In this document: piece by piece, positions 13,101-23,800 of the stretch
How the letters are laid out: each line of letters opens with the position of its first letter
Numbering within the stretch: position 1 is the first letter of the stretch
DNA from: Climacium dendroides
Lineage: Eukaryota > Streptophyta > Bryopsida > Hypnales > Climaciaceae
Reading direction: 5' to 3'
DNA length: 64,000 bases
NCBI GenBank assembly: GCA_950106755.1
Contig: OX467091.1
Coordinates: 8,449,538 to 8,513,537 of the forward strand
Program-made: the position numbers and the translations under genes
The notes under the pieces: generated by a model
Database searches by the model: none
Told to the model about the DNA's origin: nothing
Seen by the model: the letters and a program-made list of their open reading frames with translations, nothing else

Positions 13101-14501
13101 GTTGGCATTGAAGAACATATCATGTCCCCAAATGTATCCAGCCTTATACTCAATCTCCGTGGGAAAAATCACAGGTGGTTTCGTAATATTTCTTACCAAC
13201 ACACTTCTTAATTCCCCTTGTGGTTCTCTTTCCGATGAATCATCCTCAAAAACATCTTCGCCATCATTGCCTTGTGGAGGTGGTTCTTGCATTGTTGTTC
13301 TTTGTCGATGTCTTCGTACTGTAGAATGAGTGCGGACATTTCGCTCCTCTGCTAACCTTGTGTTTAAGGTATGAAGATTGTGATGTTCTTCTTGGTTGTC
13401 CACCACTGTAGAAGGCTGTTGTTCTATCCTTCTACCTCGTCCCCTACCAGCACTTTCTCCCCTGCTAGTACCTCGTCCCGTTCTGGTAGCTTGTAGTGGA
13501 CTGACGTTGGGTCTTCTGGCATTCATATTGGCAAGAACAACACGTGACCTATATGTTCGACTTCTAGAATCCACCTTTGTAGCTCTTGATGCTGAACCCA
13601 CTTCAGTGACTGCAGTAGGAGCTCCATGTTCAACTACATTTTGAAGGTCTATGGGAACTAGTTCTTCTATTGTTGTAGCCCTCTGAAATGCAATTCGGTT
13701 GCCTTGCAATGACTCTTCTCCAACCTCCATCTCCACTGCTACTGGCATTACTGATGCACTTTCTCGTACTAACGTCTCTTCATATTCATGACTTTCATTT
13801 TCTACGAAAGGCTCCACTTCAACATTGTCTATGACAGATTGAAGACGTTGGCGATGAGCACTCTGTCTTTCAGAAACTCCCAACTCATTCACATCTGCTC
13901 CAATTTCCACTTCAATAGCTGCTTGCTTTCGGTTTCGTTCAGACGGAGGTATCCAATTTTCTTTCAAAAGCGCTGCAAAAACCCGATATATATGATCCGT
14001 ATCCTCAGGTTCTCTAGGGGGAGCTCTCTCTTCAGTTACAACAACGCCACTATTCTGAAGATCTTCATAACTTCGGATCTCCATGTACCGAGTACGTACT
14101 TCAAATGCTTGCTCAGGAGTCAATTCCTTGAATTTTTTAACAGATGCCTCTCTCCGATCTTTCAAATCATCAGGCATACTGTTCCAGAACTTCACCAACG
14201 TCTTCACACCATGTAAGGGTGACAGATTAAGTAGGAGCTCCGGTGGAATACGTGCCATCATGAGCTTCTTCTGCAATTTGTACTTTTCCAGTACCATTTC
14301 GCTGTTGGTGACAGACACAGTTAATCCTCCTTCAGCAGTGCCTGCAAGACTCTCAATGACTCCAACAGAGGATCCTAAAGCGGCCCAGTACCGTCCTTCC
14401 TCTATCGCAAACTCCGTGATCCATAACATTGGTTTCTCATGACCGTTTGCTACGATCCACCAACCATGCTCCACCCACTTTGAATGAACTTTGGGTGCCA
14501 T
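10107..14501 (-). CDS. transposon ORF1: ParB-like plus degenerate DNA-methyltransferase-like protein
   Basis: An uninterrupted 1464-codon gene from ATG at 14501, far less AT-rich than its flanks. Residues 1-170 form a compact region rich in W and charged residues. Residues 200-430 look disordered, with an RG-rich basic stretch (about 340-358). Residues 440-600 resemble a ParB/sulfiredoxin-type fold, with the signature-like EPVDGQHVVGACKRAQ at about 572-587. Residues 965-1180 follow the order of a permuted (beta/gamma-like) DNA methyltransferase: WIFDCRRCG where DPPY is expected, DEEWSSEDYSKVFQQLQNWM, LRWNAIFLFPPG, GSWIFKP, then RTPMELKRLVQMYLPPEWG followed by LVTLGITMAIPG where the SAM-binding GxG motif is expected. 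Both catalytic motifs are gone, so enzyme activity is unlikely. Residues 1200-1464 are acidic and Ser-rich, with basic nuclear-signal-like clusters near 1215-1250. My inference is a DNA-binding accessory factor of the transposon. The domain calls come from motif reading only. Confidence 0.8.
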   Translation of the reverse strand: MAPKVHSKWVEHGWWIVANGHEKPMLWITEFAIEEGRYWAALGSSVGVIESLAGTAEGGLTVSVTNSEMVLEKYKLQKKLMMARIPPELLLNLSPLHGVKTLVKFWNSMPDDLKDRREASVKKFKELTPEQAFEVRTRYMEIRSYEDLQNSGVVVTEERAPPREPEDTDHIYRVFAALLKENWIPPSERNRKQAAIEVEIGADVNELGVSERQSAHRQRLQSVIDNVEVEPFVENESHEYEETLVRESASVMPVAVEMEVGEESLQGNRIAFQRATTIEELVPIDLQNVVEHGAPTAVTEVGSASRATKVDSRSRTYRSRVVLANMNARRPNVSPLQATRTGRGTSRGESAGRGRGRRIEQQPSTVVDNQEEHHNLHTLNTRLAEERNVRTHSTVRRHRQRTTMQEPPPQGNDGEDVFEDDSSEREPQGELRSVLVRNITKPPVIFPTEIEYKAGYIWGHDMFFNANIDSIHHIVNAETNHRVLMEWRVNEMYERLKGSEADAVSAITLRPIAYRHEIMNDDGEFEMVEVPFSRESAVREFEAAFLRHGFADPSLSGTVSRTSWLQNNVVWEPVDGQHVVGACKRAQKENQEGIMSNDEYFTRFERRKAKFVVYDNPQFYIEASVRINAREFDRTFFSTYYENLIKLHDIWKACGSPSAAARIDDAYRAKALTMAASALHLSQDLPKHMSLGELSKKMIDYTRHAWNEDEESYEAILRVCKDYEEGKLFFSKKAEDRWKKMARDRNLDASVDADPKRKRMEKTWWRPLSRVSKETYVRVVKRMAAKDVVNGLRGSQQYYFNNTTSTNPPKGTVAYVVDRVQRKDAVRNQIRYLMVQAGDVNPLSMDDFFAIDASKYGDEQGKQFTLMGKTLNNDTKTLWCSPFVKTVQTLSSFENVIPAFVRQHFVDIKAGRKGYAGYSRDVDDVSNARWDWQVALSLVQQQGRERLLHVRCRGGFFEDEYVELGKPCLWIFDCRRCGSEGLDEEWSSEDYSKVFQQLQNWMSSILRWNAIFLFPPGVYFDEEMQSKMALPESCHCLRGSWIFKPQTVSSYVHDLHHGEQRKCRVQPVGDIAIIMQYPKESGPLENVPNLTQKLDVVFRDSWNAEVMPRAEDKLERTPMELKRLVQMYLPPEWGLVTLGITMAIPGILETGFVGDEVIIMEGGTTCTQFVYNTLQLMYGDKMVMVNSVNTTAERRQVLSTEGESSGPGSSQRKRGVPRSRQHRVLQSSSDSPNERERLPRTKQHTRKGKETAIDSSASSSNEGDSDSERTHSNDLPSGGRSLGSTDTNAVNDVHGDVADSVDMDTDPDYLVPEGNNDVHHEGLEDEEGDGEEIEVSPASVEPMSALSAFSGLQSMNLFPDEDGFFYDKEHIRYVRTGSEGHYVYERVISILENPTLSPTVSEGVSTPIASAMVDRALQYASPPPLSPIGEISFNEGTETVGTGEAEDMTQSSTQVLEALEETLQ

Positions 14502-14506
14502 AATAC

Positions 14507-14527
14507 CCTACAAAATGAAGATGAAAT
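14507..14527 (-). promoter_or_regulatory. candidate splice acceptor just before the ORF1 start
   Basis: On the minus strand the bases before the ATG read as a pyrimidine-rich tract, TTTCATCTTCATTTTGTAG, followed by GGTATT and the ATG. This is a good acceptor and suggests an intron in the 5' leader, placing the promoter far upstream, possibly in the GC-richer core at 21-24 kb. Confidence 0.4.
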
Positions 14528-17344
14528 ACATTTTTTTAATTGGTAATTGTGAAAGTTGTAAGGTTCAAAAGTTATATTTTAATATGAACGACTGTTATGA
14601 CAACAATAGTTGAAATACATGCTATCATACTCTTTAAGGTTTTATTCACTTCACAATTGCAAAGAATTTCTTGCTACAATAAACTATGAACATGGAGTAC
14701 ACATCACCAATGACCAATTGCAATTGATATTTCATTCAAATAATGCAATTTCACAAGCCACTCCTGCCTAATTTCTCAAAAAATCATTTTCTACAAATAT
14801 GAAATGAAAGTGCTATTGCTTCTTATCATTCACTAAATTCATCATCGTCAATGTTTAACACTTTCAATACCCCCCCAAAAAAACCTTCCTTCCTATATAG
14901 ATTACATGAATTTTCTCTTCATGTGTCTTCAAATATTATACTATATAAATCAATACATTTTAGGAATACAGAAAATGAAGTACAACATCAATTCAAAATA
15001 ACAACCACTTGATGACTACTTTATAACTACATCTTCATTGACATGAAGATAAAATACATACATTTCTACAAATGTCATCGTATAGCACCGTAATGGTCGC
15101 ATTCCATTCATTTGTACTAATACATCATACACAATGTAGTGCTCTAGACCACGAACATTACAGTTTTTCAATTTTCCATTAAAAATTTGTTCATGCATTT
15201 CACAAATAAAACATTCATACCTGGCATTCAACTATTCTATAAAAGTATAACAACTTCAACGTAAACAAATAAACATGTAAACCATTTGTACAACATATTC
15301 ATGATGTCTTAAAATTCATTCATCATCTTTTCATCCAAAAAAAATTTAACTGTCACTACAGTGCCACCACTTAAGCTTTTATTCACTAAGCCCTCAAATA
15401 CCTACAAGTGCACTATCATGCAATAAAATTTTTTAATTGGGTATTCAAAAAAATTCCTATTCTTTTACAATTCAAATATCACATACATCATATAGTACGT
15501 GCGTTTCAACTAAAGACACATAGTTCTCATAATTGTATCCTAAAAACACTACAGAACTCCGTATTTATAGAAATACACAAATCACTTCTATGAATTGATA
15601 CTTCATAGTTGCATATGTTCATTTACATGCACTTCCAAAAATAACTTCCATAGTGCATACAAGTGTCAAAGTATGTAAAACTTAAATTTTCAAATTTATT
15701 GAAAATAAAATGGAAATTCAAACTCACATTGTCCACCACTTACACTTGTACATTAGAGAAATTTGAAATTTGAAAATATATCTCATCTTGTCCTGCAGTA
15801 GTTTCTTCCTTTCAATTATGATAAAATTCAATAAATTTATAAAAATACTAAATTCTATGTCCTATTCATTCAAATGTTGTGTTCTACCATTCATTAGTGC
15901 TGAAACATCTTTCACACTCTAAAAGTTTACTACAATAATAACTACACAGAGACCTCTATAGAAAATGGGTTTACAGCAGATAGAATTTCGATTACGAACC
16001 TGTTTTCAATATAAATGTTGCGTACAAATCTACAAACAAGCACAGAACACCAACTCCCTTTGACGTTGAAATTTAAGTTCTTCAAGTACGTCACATTTGT
16101 TCTCCTCCAAAAATCTATAACATACACGCACATGATGAACATGAATACTATGTCTTCCCTTTTGAAAAAATTCTAATAACACACAATTCTTTCCTAGTGA
16201 AAAACAATCATTCTGATTTTATTGATTCAGTGTACTCAGGCTTGAACACTTAGCTCTCAATAGAAAAATTCTAAGAGAACTGAAACTTCAAAGATTGAAA
16301 CTGCTGTGGACATGATTGTTCAAATGAAGTCCAATAACAAACACAAAACAAAAACAATGCTTGTACTTAACATTCAAGTTCATTAGGTACATGGTGTTTG
16401 TTTTCCTTCCAGAATGTCCTACATCAAATCAAATAATCAATGTGCACTCTTTATCTTCCCTTTCCAAGTACATGGTTTCAACACAAATGAGACTCTTTCA
16501 ATTCAAACTATTAAGAAATAATACATTTATTTCAAAGAACTACCCTTTTTCAAAAAAAATCAACATACAAATAATAATTATACTTATTAATCAATGGCAG
16601 TACTCTACATTTTCAATTCATCATGCACATTGAGAACTAACAAATGAAGTACAACAAAAATAACACAAGCAATTTACATTAGCAATGTATTTTTGAAACC
16701 ATAGATTCAATGTACATTACTTTCGAATGCATTTCAAATTCTCTTAATATTTTCCAAAAATAATCCGTAGAAATAGAAATTTAATAAATTAGATGTCACA
16801 TATGAACAGATAGCATAAACATATATTTCTAAATATACTTTTAATCATGACTAATTTTGACTACTGATGTGGTACATGACTAAATAAGAGGATTTCAACA
16901 TTTACAAATTCAATTCCATTGTTTCAGTATTATGTGCACATTTCAAACTCATTGACGATGTCAATTCACATTCCTTCTCTAACAAAACTAATTTCATAAA
17001 TTGTCCGAATAAGGAGTTAGAGGAAGAACCACTGTGGATGCTGTAATTCGTTGTGCACTTAAAAGTATCCTTACAGCACGTTGGAACGTGAAGCTACCTC
17101 TCCTACTTTTCAGTTTTATCGCTTTTCACTCCCCCTACAGAACCTGTTACATCCAAAAATAAAATTAACATCTCCACAAACACTTCTTTTTCTAATGATG
17201 TTCATGAAGAGGACATTGAACCATTAGCACTCCCTCTACTTGTAAGCAATGATTACCTTCAATGAACTATAAATTTCAATAAAGACGTTCACATGGAATC
17301 ATGAATATGACAAGTAATTCATGAAGTCCTCTTCATTCAATATA
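14528..17344. other. noncoding interior of the giant transposon, left arm
   Basis: AT-rich DNA without a credible coding frame; the short ORFs are scattered and show no domain. Motifs such as AATGAAGTACAAC recur near 14975 and 16645, hinting at very old internal repetition. Confidence 0.5.
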
Positions 17345-18650
17345 GGAAGTCTAATTCATTGTACCCAAGCAATCATGGTATACAATAACCAATTTAATTA
17401 GATGCCAATTGCATATGGGCTATTCTAAAAAGGAACTATGAATTTAAACTATAAATTACGCTTTGTACACAAGTAAACAAGTTCTAAAGTATACCAGAGA
17501 AAAACACTTCTCTGGCTTTCAGCTTCTACACTTGAAAACTAAAATTTAAAATTGGTCTAAATATAGAACAATAAATTGAAGTGCCACTTGCATATAGAAT
17601 CTTTTGCACATGAACTACGAATTGAAAATCAAAATTTCATTCTGTATGAAAACAAACTTCCAACATTGTCTCCTACAATGAACCATGTCTAAACTTCTAG
17701 AACTAAGAACTAATTCCAAGACTGTTCAAAAGGAAAATAAAAACAGTTAAGTACATTGCAATTGTATGTGGGTTCTTCTAAAAAGCAACTTCAGTTTTAA
17801 ACTACCAATTTGGCTCCATTTAAAAGGTTCAAACATATACTACTTTAAAGAGATATACATGGCTCCTAACTTCTAAAATTCATAACTAATTCAAAGAGTG
17901 TTCAAAAGGGAAATAAAGAAAATGAAGTTCACACTAGTTCCATGTACATTCCTACATAAATAAATTCCAAATTGAAAGTAGCAATTTTAATATCTACACA
18001 TTGGAAGACGCTTAAAAGTTTTGTGTACAGAAAAACGTTTAAACTTCAGATTTCGCTAATTTATTCCATGATTATTAAAGAAGAAATGGACATGCTGAAA
18101 TGTAGGTGCCTTCCTCTAAAATATAACTTAAAGTTGAAACTAGCAATTGTACTTTGTACAATTGGGCACAACATCAAGAAATTTTTATAGACAATGAATA
18201 CTCAACTTCAAAAACCCATAACTAATTCCGATGGTGTTCAATGGAAAAAAAAGGTGAATTCTAGGGCAATGCAAGGTAGTCTTCTTTAAAAATGAACTAA
18301 CAATTGAAACTAGCAATTACGCTTCATACATAAGGCAACAACCTCAAAAGAATTGTACCCAAACCTATGTATGAACTTCAAAAATTCATAAAACAACTAC
18401 CATGTATTACGAAGGACATGAATAAGTTCAATTAGGTGGCAATTCCATGCAGGATTCTCTGAAAATTAAGTAACAATGGAACTTCTCAAATTAACTTCAT
18501 ACAACATACAGAAAGATTAATTATGCTTCATAAAGAACAATGTCTCAACTTCAGGAACACGTAACCAATTCAAAAAGTGTTAATAAACAAAAAACAAAAA
18601 AACTTACATTACAATTTGATGACTCTTTGTATTAAAATTTCATAAATTTT
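17345..18650 (+). repeat. satellite-like array, period about 172 bp, inside the transposon
   Basis: Diverged units begin near 17345, 17518, 17690, 17867, 18042, 18207, 18380 and 18552, a spacing of roughly 165-177 bp. Each carries versions of ACTTC(T/A)AAAA followed by CATAACTAATTC, then GTGTTCAA, a purine-rich block, a GCAATT(G/C)-type block and AACTAGCAATTA. The best matched units are those at 17690, 17867 and 18207. Another recognisable but isolated unit lies near 19598. The period is near nucleosome length. Confidence 0.6.
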
Positions 18651-20879
18651 TTTGAAATGAATTGAGGTTCTTCAAGTACGCCATGAACTAAAATTTTTAA
18701 ACTATTTCACCTAATTACAACAAGCTAGAAACTCTTCAATAGTTTGTGTAATAGTGAACCGCTATAATCATAATGCCATTTTCTTGAAAAAATAATCTTC
18801 AATAGTAAGTTCCAAATTTTCGTGATTAGGATTATGAACCTCAAGTTTCTGCATGCCATTACAACTTCTAGTACTGTCTTTGTCTATGATTGTTCTGGAA
18901 AATATATAAACGGATTCTTCTTCTTAATTAGTTGGTGAAATTTGAAAACAATATTCATAGGTCCAAAAAAAAATATCATTGAAACCACATCTCATTTTGC
19001 ATTTACGTTGTAATATGCTAATGTCCACCAATGTAAGGTACAATGTTAATGTCTGAAGTACATTTTACAATGTACATTGGTGGGACGTGAAGAGAAGACA
19101 AAAAATTATAAGTTGAAAAACTCATAATTTAGTAATTCACTTGAAACATTTCATGTTGCAAAAAAATATATATCTCATAGCTTATGATAAGAACTTAAAT
19201 CTCTTCTTCTATAAGATTGAGTACAAAAATAGCCATAGCAAGGACTTCAAGACATCACCTGATGTGGATGCCGTAGTTGCTTTTGCATGTACAAGTACAC
19301 TTATAGCATGGCGGATTGTCAATGAAATTATCTTCGTAAGAGCTTTGTAGGCTCTTGAATTTGTCCTAGAGACCTGTCGCACCCAATAGTTAAAAAAATG
19401 AATAACTCATTTAAGGACATGCTAATTCCATGTGAACTACAAAATATGTAAACTCAAATACAGTTCTCCTAGAATGATGTTGTACAAAAAACAATGTGCA
19501 GAAACACTCCTGCACTGCATTCTATGTCTAAACATTGCAGGTAGTAATTAAATTTCTTACAAAAGGCAATTATTGAAATGTACTACTATTAAGATCTATG
19601 TTTGAACACCACAAATCCATAACTCCTTGCACAAGTGTTGAAATACTACGAAATGAAACCATCTTCTTCAGAGCTACATTTAAGATAGAAGTTCAATCAG
19701 AACTTCACTTCCCAAAAATACATAAAGTGTTCATCGATAAAAATGAATGAAACATCAATCAACTTCATGTCAACCTTTACAGATCTATTAATACAGTATT
19801 GACACTACCTAATAATACTACATTACTCATACGTTTCCTTATGTTATACATATCATTGGAGATAGGATGATAAGCATAATTTGCTTGTCATGCACATTAA
19901 ATTAATTCAAAGTCTATGGGTTCATTTTTCCATGTTCAGAGTTAAAGTTCAATTTTTCATTCCGTACCCATACTATTGTGAAGTGAATGAAATCACCTTG
20001 TACATTTTCAGTTCCTATAATTTGCAATTAACACAGTTCTATATTATGTCATTTCAGTATGCTAAGATAGGATGTACATGAGAAATAATGCAGGTGAACA
20101 AATATGCACAAAGCACAACTACTACGTGCATTTTGTCAATTCTTAGGGAAAGACACTACTATCAATAATTCATTCTCTACAAACTTCCACTCTCAAAATA
20201 TGGTAGTCATGCGTCTTCCCTAATTTTTGACTCCTAAAAATAGTCAACCTCATTGAATAATGTTTCAAGCGGGTATTCAAATCATACATTTAGTTAATTC
20301 CTTAACAGTTTTTGCAACGAAGCTTACTTTATCTCACGTTCCCTGAAATGTTTGTAAATGCACTTCCAGGTACTTCAATTTATGTACTTTTAATAGTTAG
20401 TTTCAAAGCACCAACATTTTCTGCTTCGTTTCTATGCTAACCAAAAATTGGGATTGAACCATATGTCTTTCATTGAACTTGTTCTATAGTCACTGCCACT
20501 TGACTATTGAATGACATCAAAATTTTCTGAAATACAAGTTAAACTACTTCTGCTCATAACTAGTGAAGTAATACATGAGGACAAAATTTCTTAAGGTAGA
20601 AGTTGAATTTGCTGCTCTCTCAAGTAGCATGGATTTGTTTCAACAATTTTTCTGTGTGTAGGATTTTCATTTCTTTTATTCAATTAGAACCTCATATAAT
20701 CTTTTGGCAAGCTTGACTTCACAAAATTTGTTATTGGAGTTTATTATTTGACGACATTATCTTTCAATATTTTTGAATAATGCATATCAAAAGCAATTAA
20801 TACAAGGGAAAGGTAAAGTTCTGTGAACAGAACATTCATTTAAAGTATTCATTTAAGTGGTGAAAACTGTCATGAACTA
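18651..20879. other. noncoding transposon interior with a small hairpin
   Basis: No coding exon recognised. An inverted repeat at about 19022-19084 pairs CCACCAATGTAAGGTACAATGT with CCACCAATGTACATTGT read from the other strand. Weak relatives of the 172-bp unit occur near 19400 and 19598. Confidence 0.45.
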
Positions 20880-21111
20880 TCATAGCTAAAGTTTTAGTTG
20901 TTACTGGCTTCTTGGCAAACAGAACCAGGAACTTCTTGGCAAATCAGAACCAAGGACAACTGCAGTGGAAAAGGAGACCATGAGCAAGGACAGAGGGTGC
21001 TGGTTTCTGTCAAGTTGCACGGAGGAAACTACTTCGCAGACTAGCAATTACCAGGCAAGTACCGTGGGAGGTGCAAACCCACAGACCTTGCCGTTTCATG
21101 TATTGTTCGTA

Positions 21112-21177
21112 CTGTCTCCGTCAAAGACACAATTGACGAATTCACTGTCTCCGTCGAAGGCACAATTGACAAATTCA
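21112..21177 (+). repeat. 33-bp tandem duplication
   Basis: Two adjacent 33-bp units start with CTGTCTCCGTC and contain CACAATTGAC; they differ at only a few positions. Confidence 0.8.
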
Positions 21178-21242
21178 AGTACTGTCTTCTTCTAACGCAC
21201 TACTTATGAATGCATCCCATTTTTCTTCCATTTTCATTTTCT

Positions 21243-21392
21243 CTATTGCCAGTGCAAGTTTTAAATCTGTGGAAAGGGTTGTGGTCAGGACAGTGCTATT
21301 GCCAGTGCAAGTTTGCACAGGGTTGTGGGCAAGACAGTGCTATTGCTAGTGCAAGTTCTAAATCAGTGGACAGGGTTGACGGCAGGACAGTG
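21243..21392 (+). repeat. three-copy tandem repeat, 53/44/53 bp
   Basis: Units at 21243-21295, 21296-21339 and 21340-21392 each run from CTATTGC(C/T)AGTGCAAGTT to GGACAGTG or AGACAGTG. The middle unit lacks 9 bp. Confidence 0.8.
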
Positions 21393-22630
21393 CATTGCAT
21401 AGCAATTTCAAAGGCACATGCAACTCATGAGGGCCAACTTTAACTGAAGCGCACAAACGGAGTCTATCGTTAGGTGCAGATTCAACAACGAAGTCAATCT
21501 GAAAAGGTAATTCATATTCTAAGTTTGTAATTACTCTTCCATTGAATTGTAACATGCAGTCCTTTTGGAATTCAGACTTGAATGCTCAAGGTTCAGCAAC
21601 TTCAAACTAACTGTTGAAGGTCTAAGTTCGTCACAGTACTAAGTGACTGCTGTTTTCAATAACAATTAATCCAAGGTACTATTAAGCATGCACTCTATGG
21701 AAATGAAGGCTGCCATTCAAGTTTTCCTGCTGAATTAGAAAAAAGAACTCTGTCATTGTACTTCAAGAACTGTAGACCCGGTGGAATTCAAAAACAGTTG
21801 AACAAAAAAACTGGATTCAATTTTATTACTCTTGTGATAGTCATCTACCTTCAAGCCTGTCTTATTGCATACATAACTTTTAAATGAAAATGGAAGCAAG
21901 ACAACGCAGTTTCAGCTAAGAATTGTACTAAGCAGCTTTGTCCTGGAAAATTAACGAAGAACATCACTCACACATTCGAGAGCACTTCATCACTGTCCAA
22001 GTAGTATGCTGATATTCAAAATCTTCAGATCCTTCTCTGCTCTCTTCACTGAAATGCACAGAAAACGGTTAGTTAGTGTAGTACAGAAAGTGTGTGTGTG
22101 AGTAACAGAACTGTCGTCAAGTGTTTCAATATGTCATGAGTACAAAGTAGCTTGTTTCCACCTTTCCTGCATTTAAGAGAGTAGCGTACTTGAGAAAAAT
22201 TTCTGCATGCGGGGAAGGCAATCATTGACCTGAATTGTTCATACTCTCACAAAAAAACAAAGTGGACCTGCAGATGAAGAGATTACCGATTGGGAGTGGA
22301 AATCACGAGATGAAGGCAGAACAGAAATTCCGATGATAGGAAGCCTCCAACCTAGTGGCCGCTCAGGTGACTGCCCTTCAACCCTTCCCTGACCACTTCA
22401 CGGAACACTCACTTTTAACAACATGTTGAACAAATTAAAGAAAACAGTAGTGACAGCAATATTGTACTAAAAAACCAGACGTACTTGATGGAGCAAACAA
22501 AATGAGCGACTGACGAGGAAGGTGTGCAGGTGAGAAATCTAGAAAAAAATTCACCTGAGAACTGAGCGAAAGGGGATAAGCAACAGAAGAGGAGAAGCAA
22601 CGGAGGGGGAGAAGCAAGTGGCGCGAAAAT

Positions 22631-22690
22631 CACGGAGGAAGGCAGCTGTACACGGAGGAAGGCAGTTGTACACGGAGGAAGGCAACTGTA
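22631..22690 (+). repeat. 20-bp tandem repeat, three perfect-length copies
   Basis: Three consecutive units of CACGGAGGAAGGCAGCTGTA type differ only at the centre of the CAGCTG box (CAGCTG, CAGTTG, CAACTG). Confidence 0.85.
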
Positions 22691-22834
22691 CTTTCTAAAA
22701 CTAGCTGCCGCAGCTGTACAAGCTGAAAATACTCGTTGCAGCGGCGCCGACGTGCCAAGTCCCTGCCAGCACTTTACCGCTGGTGAGTACAGTCCTTGGC
22801 ATTGAGGTCTCAATCCTATTTCGAGAGTCCAATA

Positions 22835-22980
22835 AAGCTACAGTTACCCTCCGCGGCCGCGGAGGGTCACTGTTCAAGTCTGCTCGGTTTCAATCCACGA
22901 ACGGTCTGACTCCACGAAGTAGTGCAACCAAGCTACAGTTACCCTCCGCGGCCGCGGAGGGTCACTATTCAAATCCGCTC
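22835..22980. repeat. paired 51-bp repeats, each with a 22-bp GC palindrome
   Basis: Copies at 22835-22885 and 22930-22980 are nearly identical. Each has a perfect palindrome, the half ACCCTCCGCGG followed by its complement (22846-22867 and 22941-22962), flanked by AAGCTACAGTT and CACT(G/A)TTCAA. Spacing between copies is 95 bp. Perfect GC palindromes stand out sharply in this AT-rich DNA and look like binding sites for a dimeric protein. Confidence 0.85.
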
Positions 22981-23800
22981 TCAAACACTGCATGAACAGT
23001 AGGCTCACCCTGGATTTTCAAAATATAAATTTAAAAAAAAACAAAACGGAACTTTGCCACCGTTATCTGGTAGTCCGGACACAGTGAGTTGGCAGTCGTG
23101 GCTACAGGTATCGTCCACTTCTGCCGCTAGTTCTGTGTTTAGGCAAGTTATTTCAAGACTGTCGCACTTTCCCCCGGAGGGATAATCTACTTTACAGAGA
23201 ATTAGAAATTGAACTAGAAACGGAAAGAGAGCTGCGGGGTAGGGTTTAGAGTTTACCGTTTATCAAGATGCAGGCCACGACTGCCAACTCTCCCCTTCCG
23301 AAACTGGAGTACCGCTCTCCCCTTCCGAAAATGCGGAAATCCTATCTGCAGCAATTTGTTGCAGGACACGAAGAATAGACCCCGCACATGTACACTTACC
23401 CTGCAAGATACACCGCCGCCTTTCATGTACGTGTTGAATTTCAGTACTGCACAGTACGAAAGAAAAACGGAGAATTGAAAACTCCCGAGGAACCCAACAT
23501 GTAGAAGTGGTAGCATTTACCTGAGTCTGTGAATAGCTTCAGTGACGTCTCCGACTGGCTTCGTAGCGACTCCGCTGATCTTTCTCAACCTCAATCTGTC
23601 TGCACTTTGAAGCGGAGCGCACTAATTTCATCGAAATTGCAGTAGAAAAACCAGTAACTCTAGGGTTAGCCGCTCGAAAGCTCTACTCAGGTGGCTGTAT
23701 TCCAGATCGATCTTCTGTTCGAAACTGATTAGGCCGTTAGGACGGAAACTGAAGCACGACAGAGGTAACCCTAATCTGGTAGAAGGAGGCGGACTATGCA

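Larger units (their letters stand above)
20880..23800. other. GC-richer core of the transposon, candidate outward-promoter or control region
   Basis: This part is visibly less AT-rich than the DNA on either side and contains four clusters of short tandem or palindromic repeats, listed separately. It also holds AAACCCTA-type telo-box motifs (TAGGGTTTAGAG near 23243, AACCCTAATC near 23768), which are common in plant promoters. It has no long ORF. It lies between the two outward genes, so a bidirectional promoter with long 5' introns, a captured gene fragment, or a transposase/ORF1 docking site are all possible. Confidence 0.4.

Noticed and set aside
10159..14442. Many plus-strand ORFs (for example 12655-13329, 224 codons) across the ORF1 region
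   Set aside because: They are antisense shadows of the 1464-codon minus-strand gene, with no domain or coherent composition of their own.
22631..22980. CRISPR-like array
   Set aside because: Repeats are adjacent or only two copies, without regular unique spacers, in a plant nuclear context.
22415..23516. Short ORFs in the GC-richer core of the transposon
   Set aside because: No conserved motif, several start with non-ATG codons, and they overlap the tandem repeats and palindromes.
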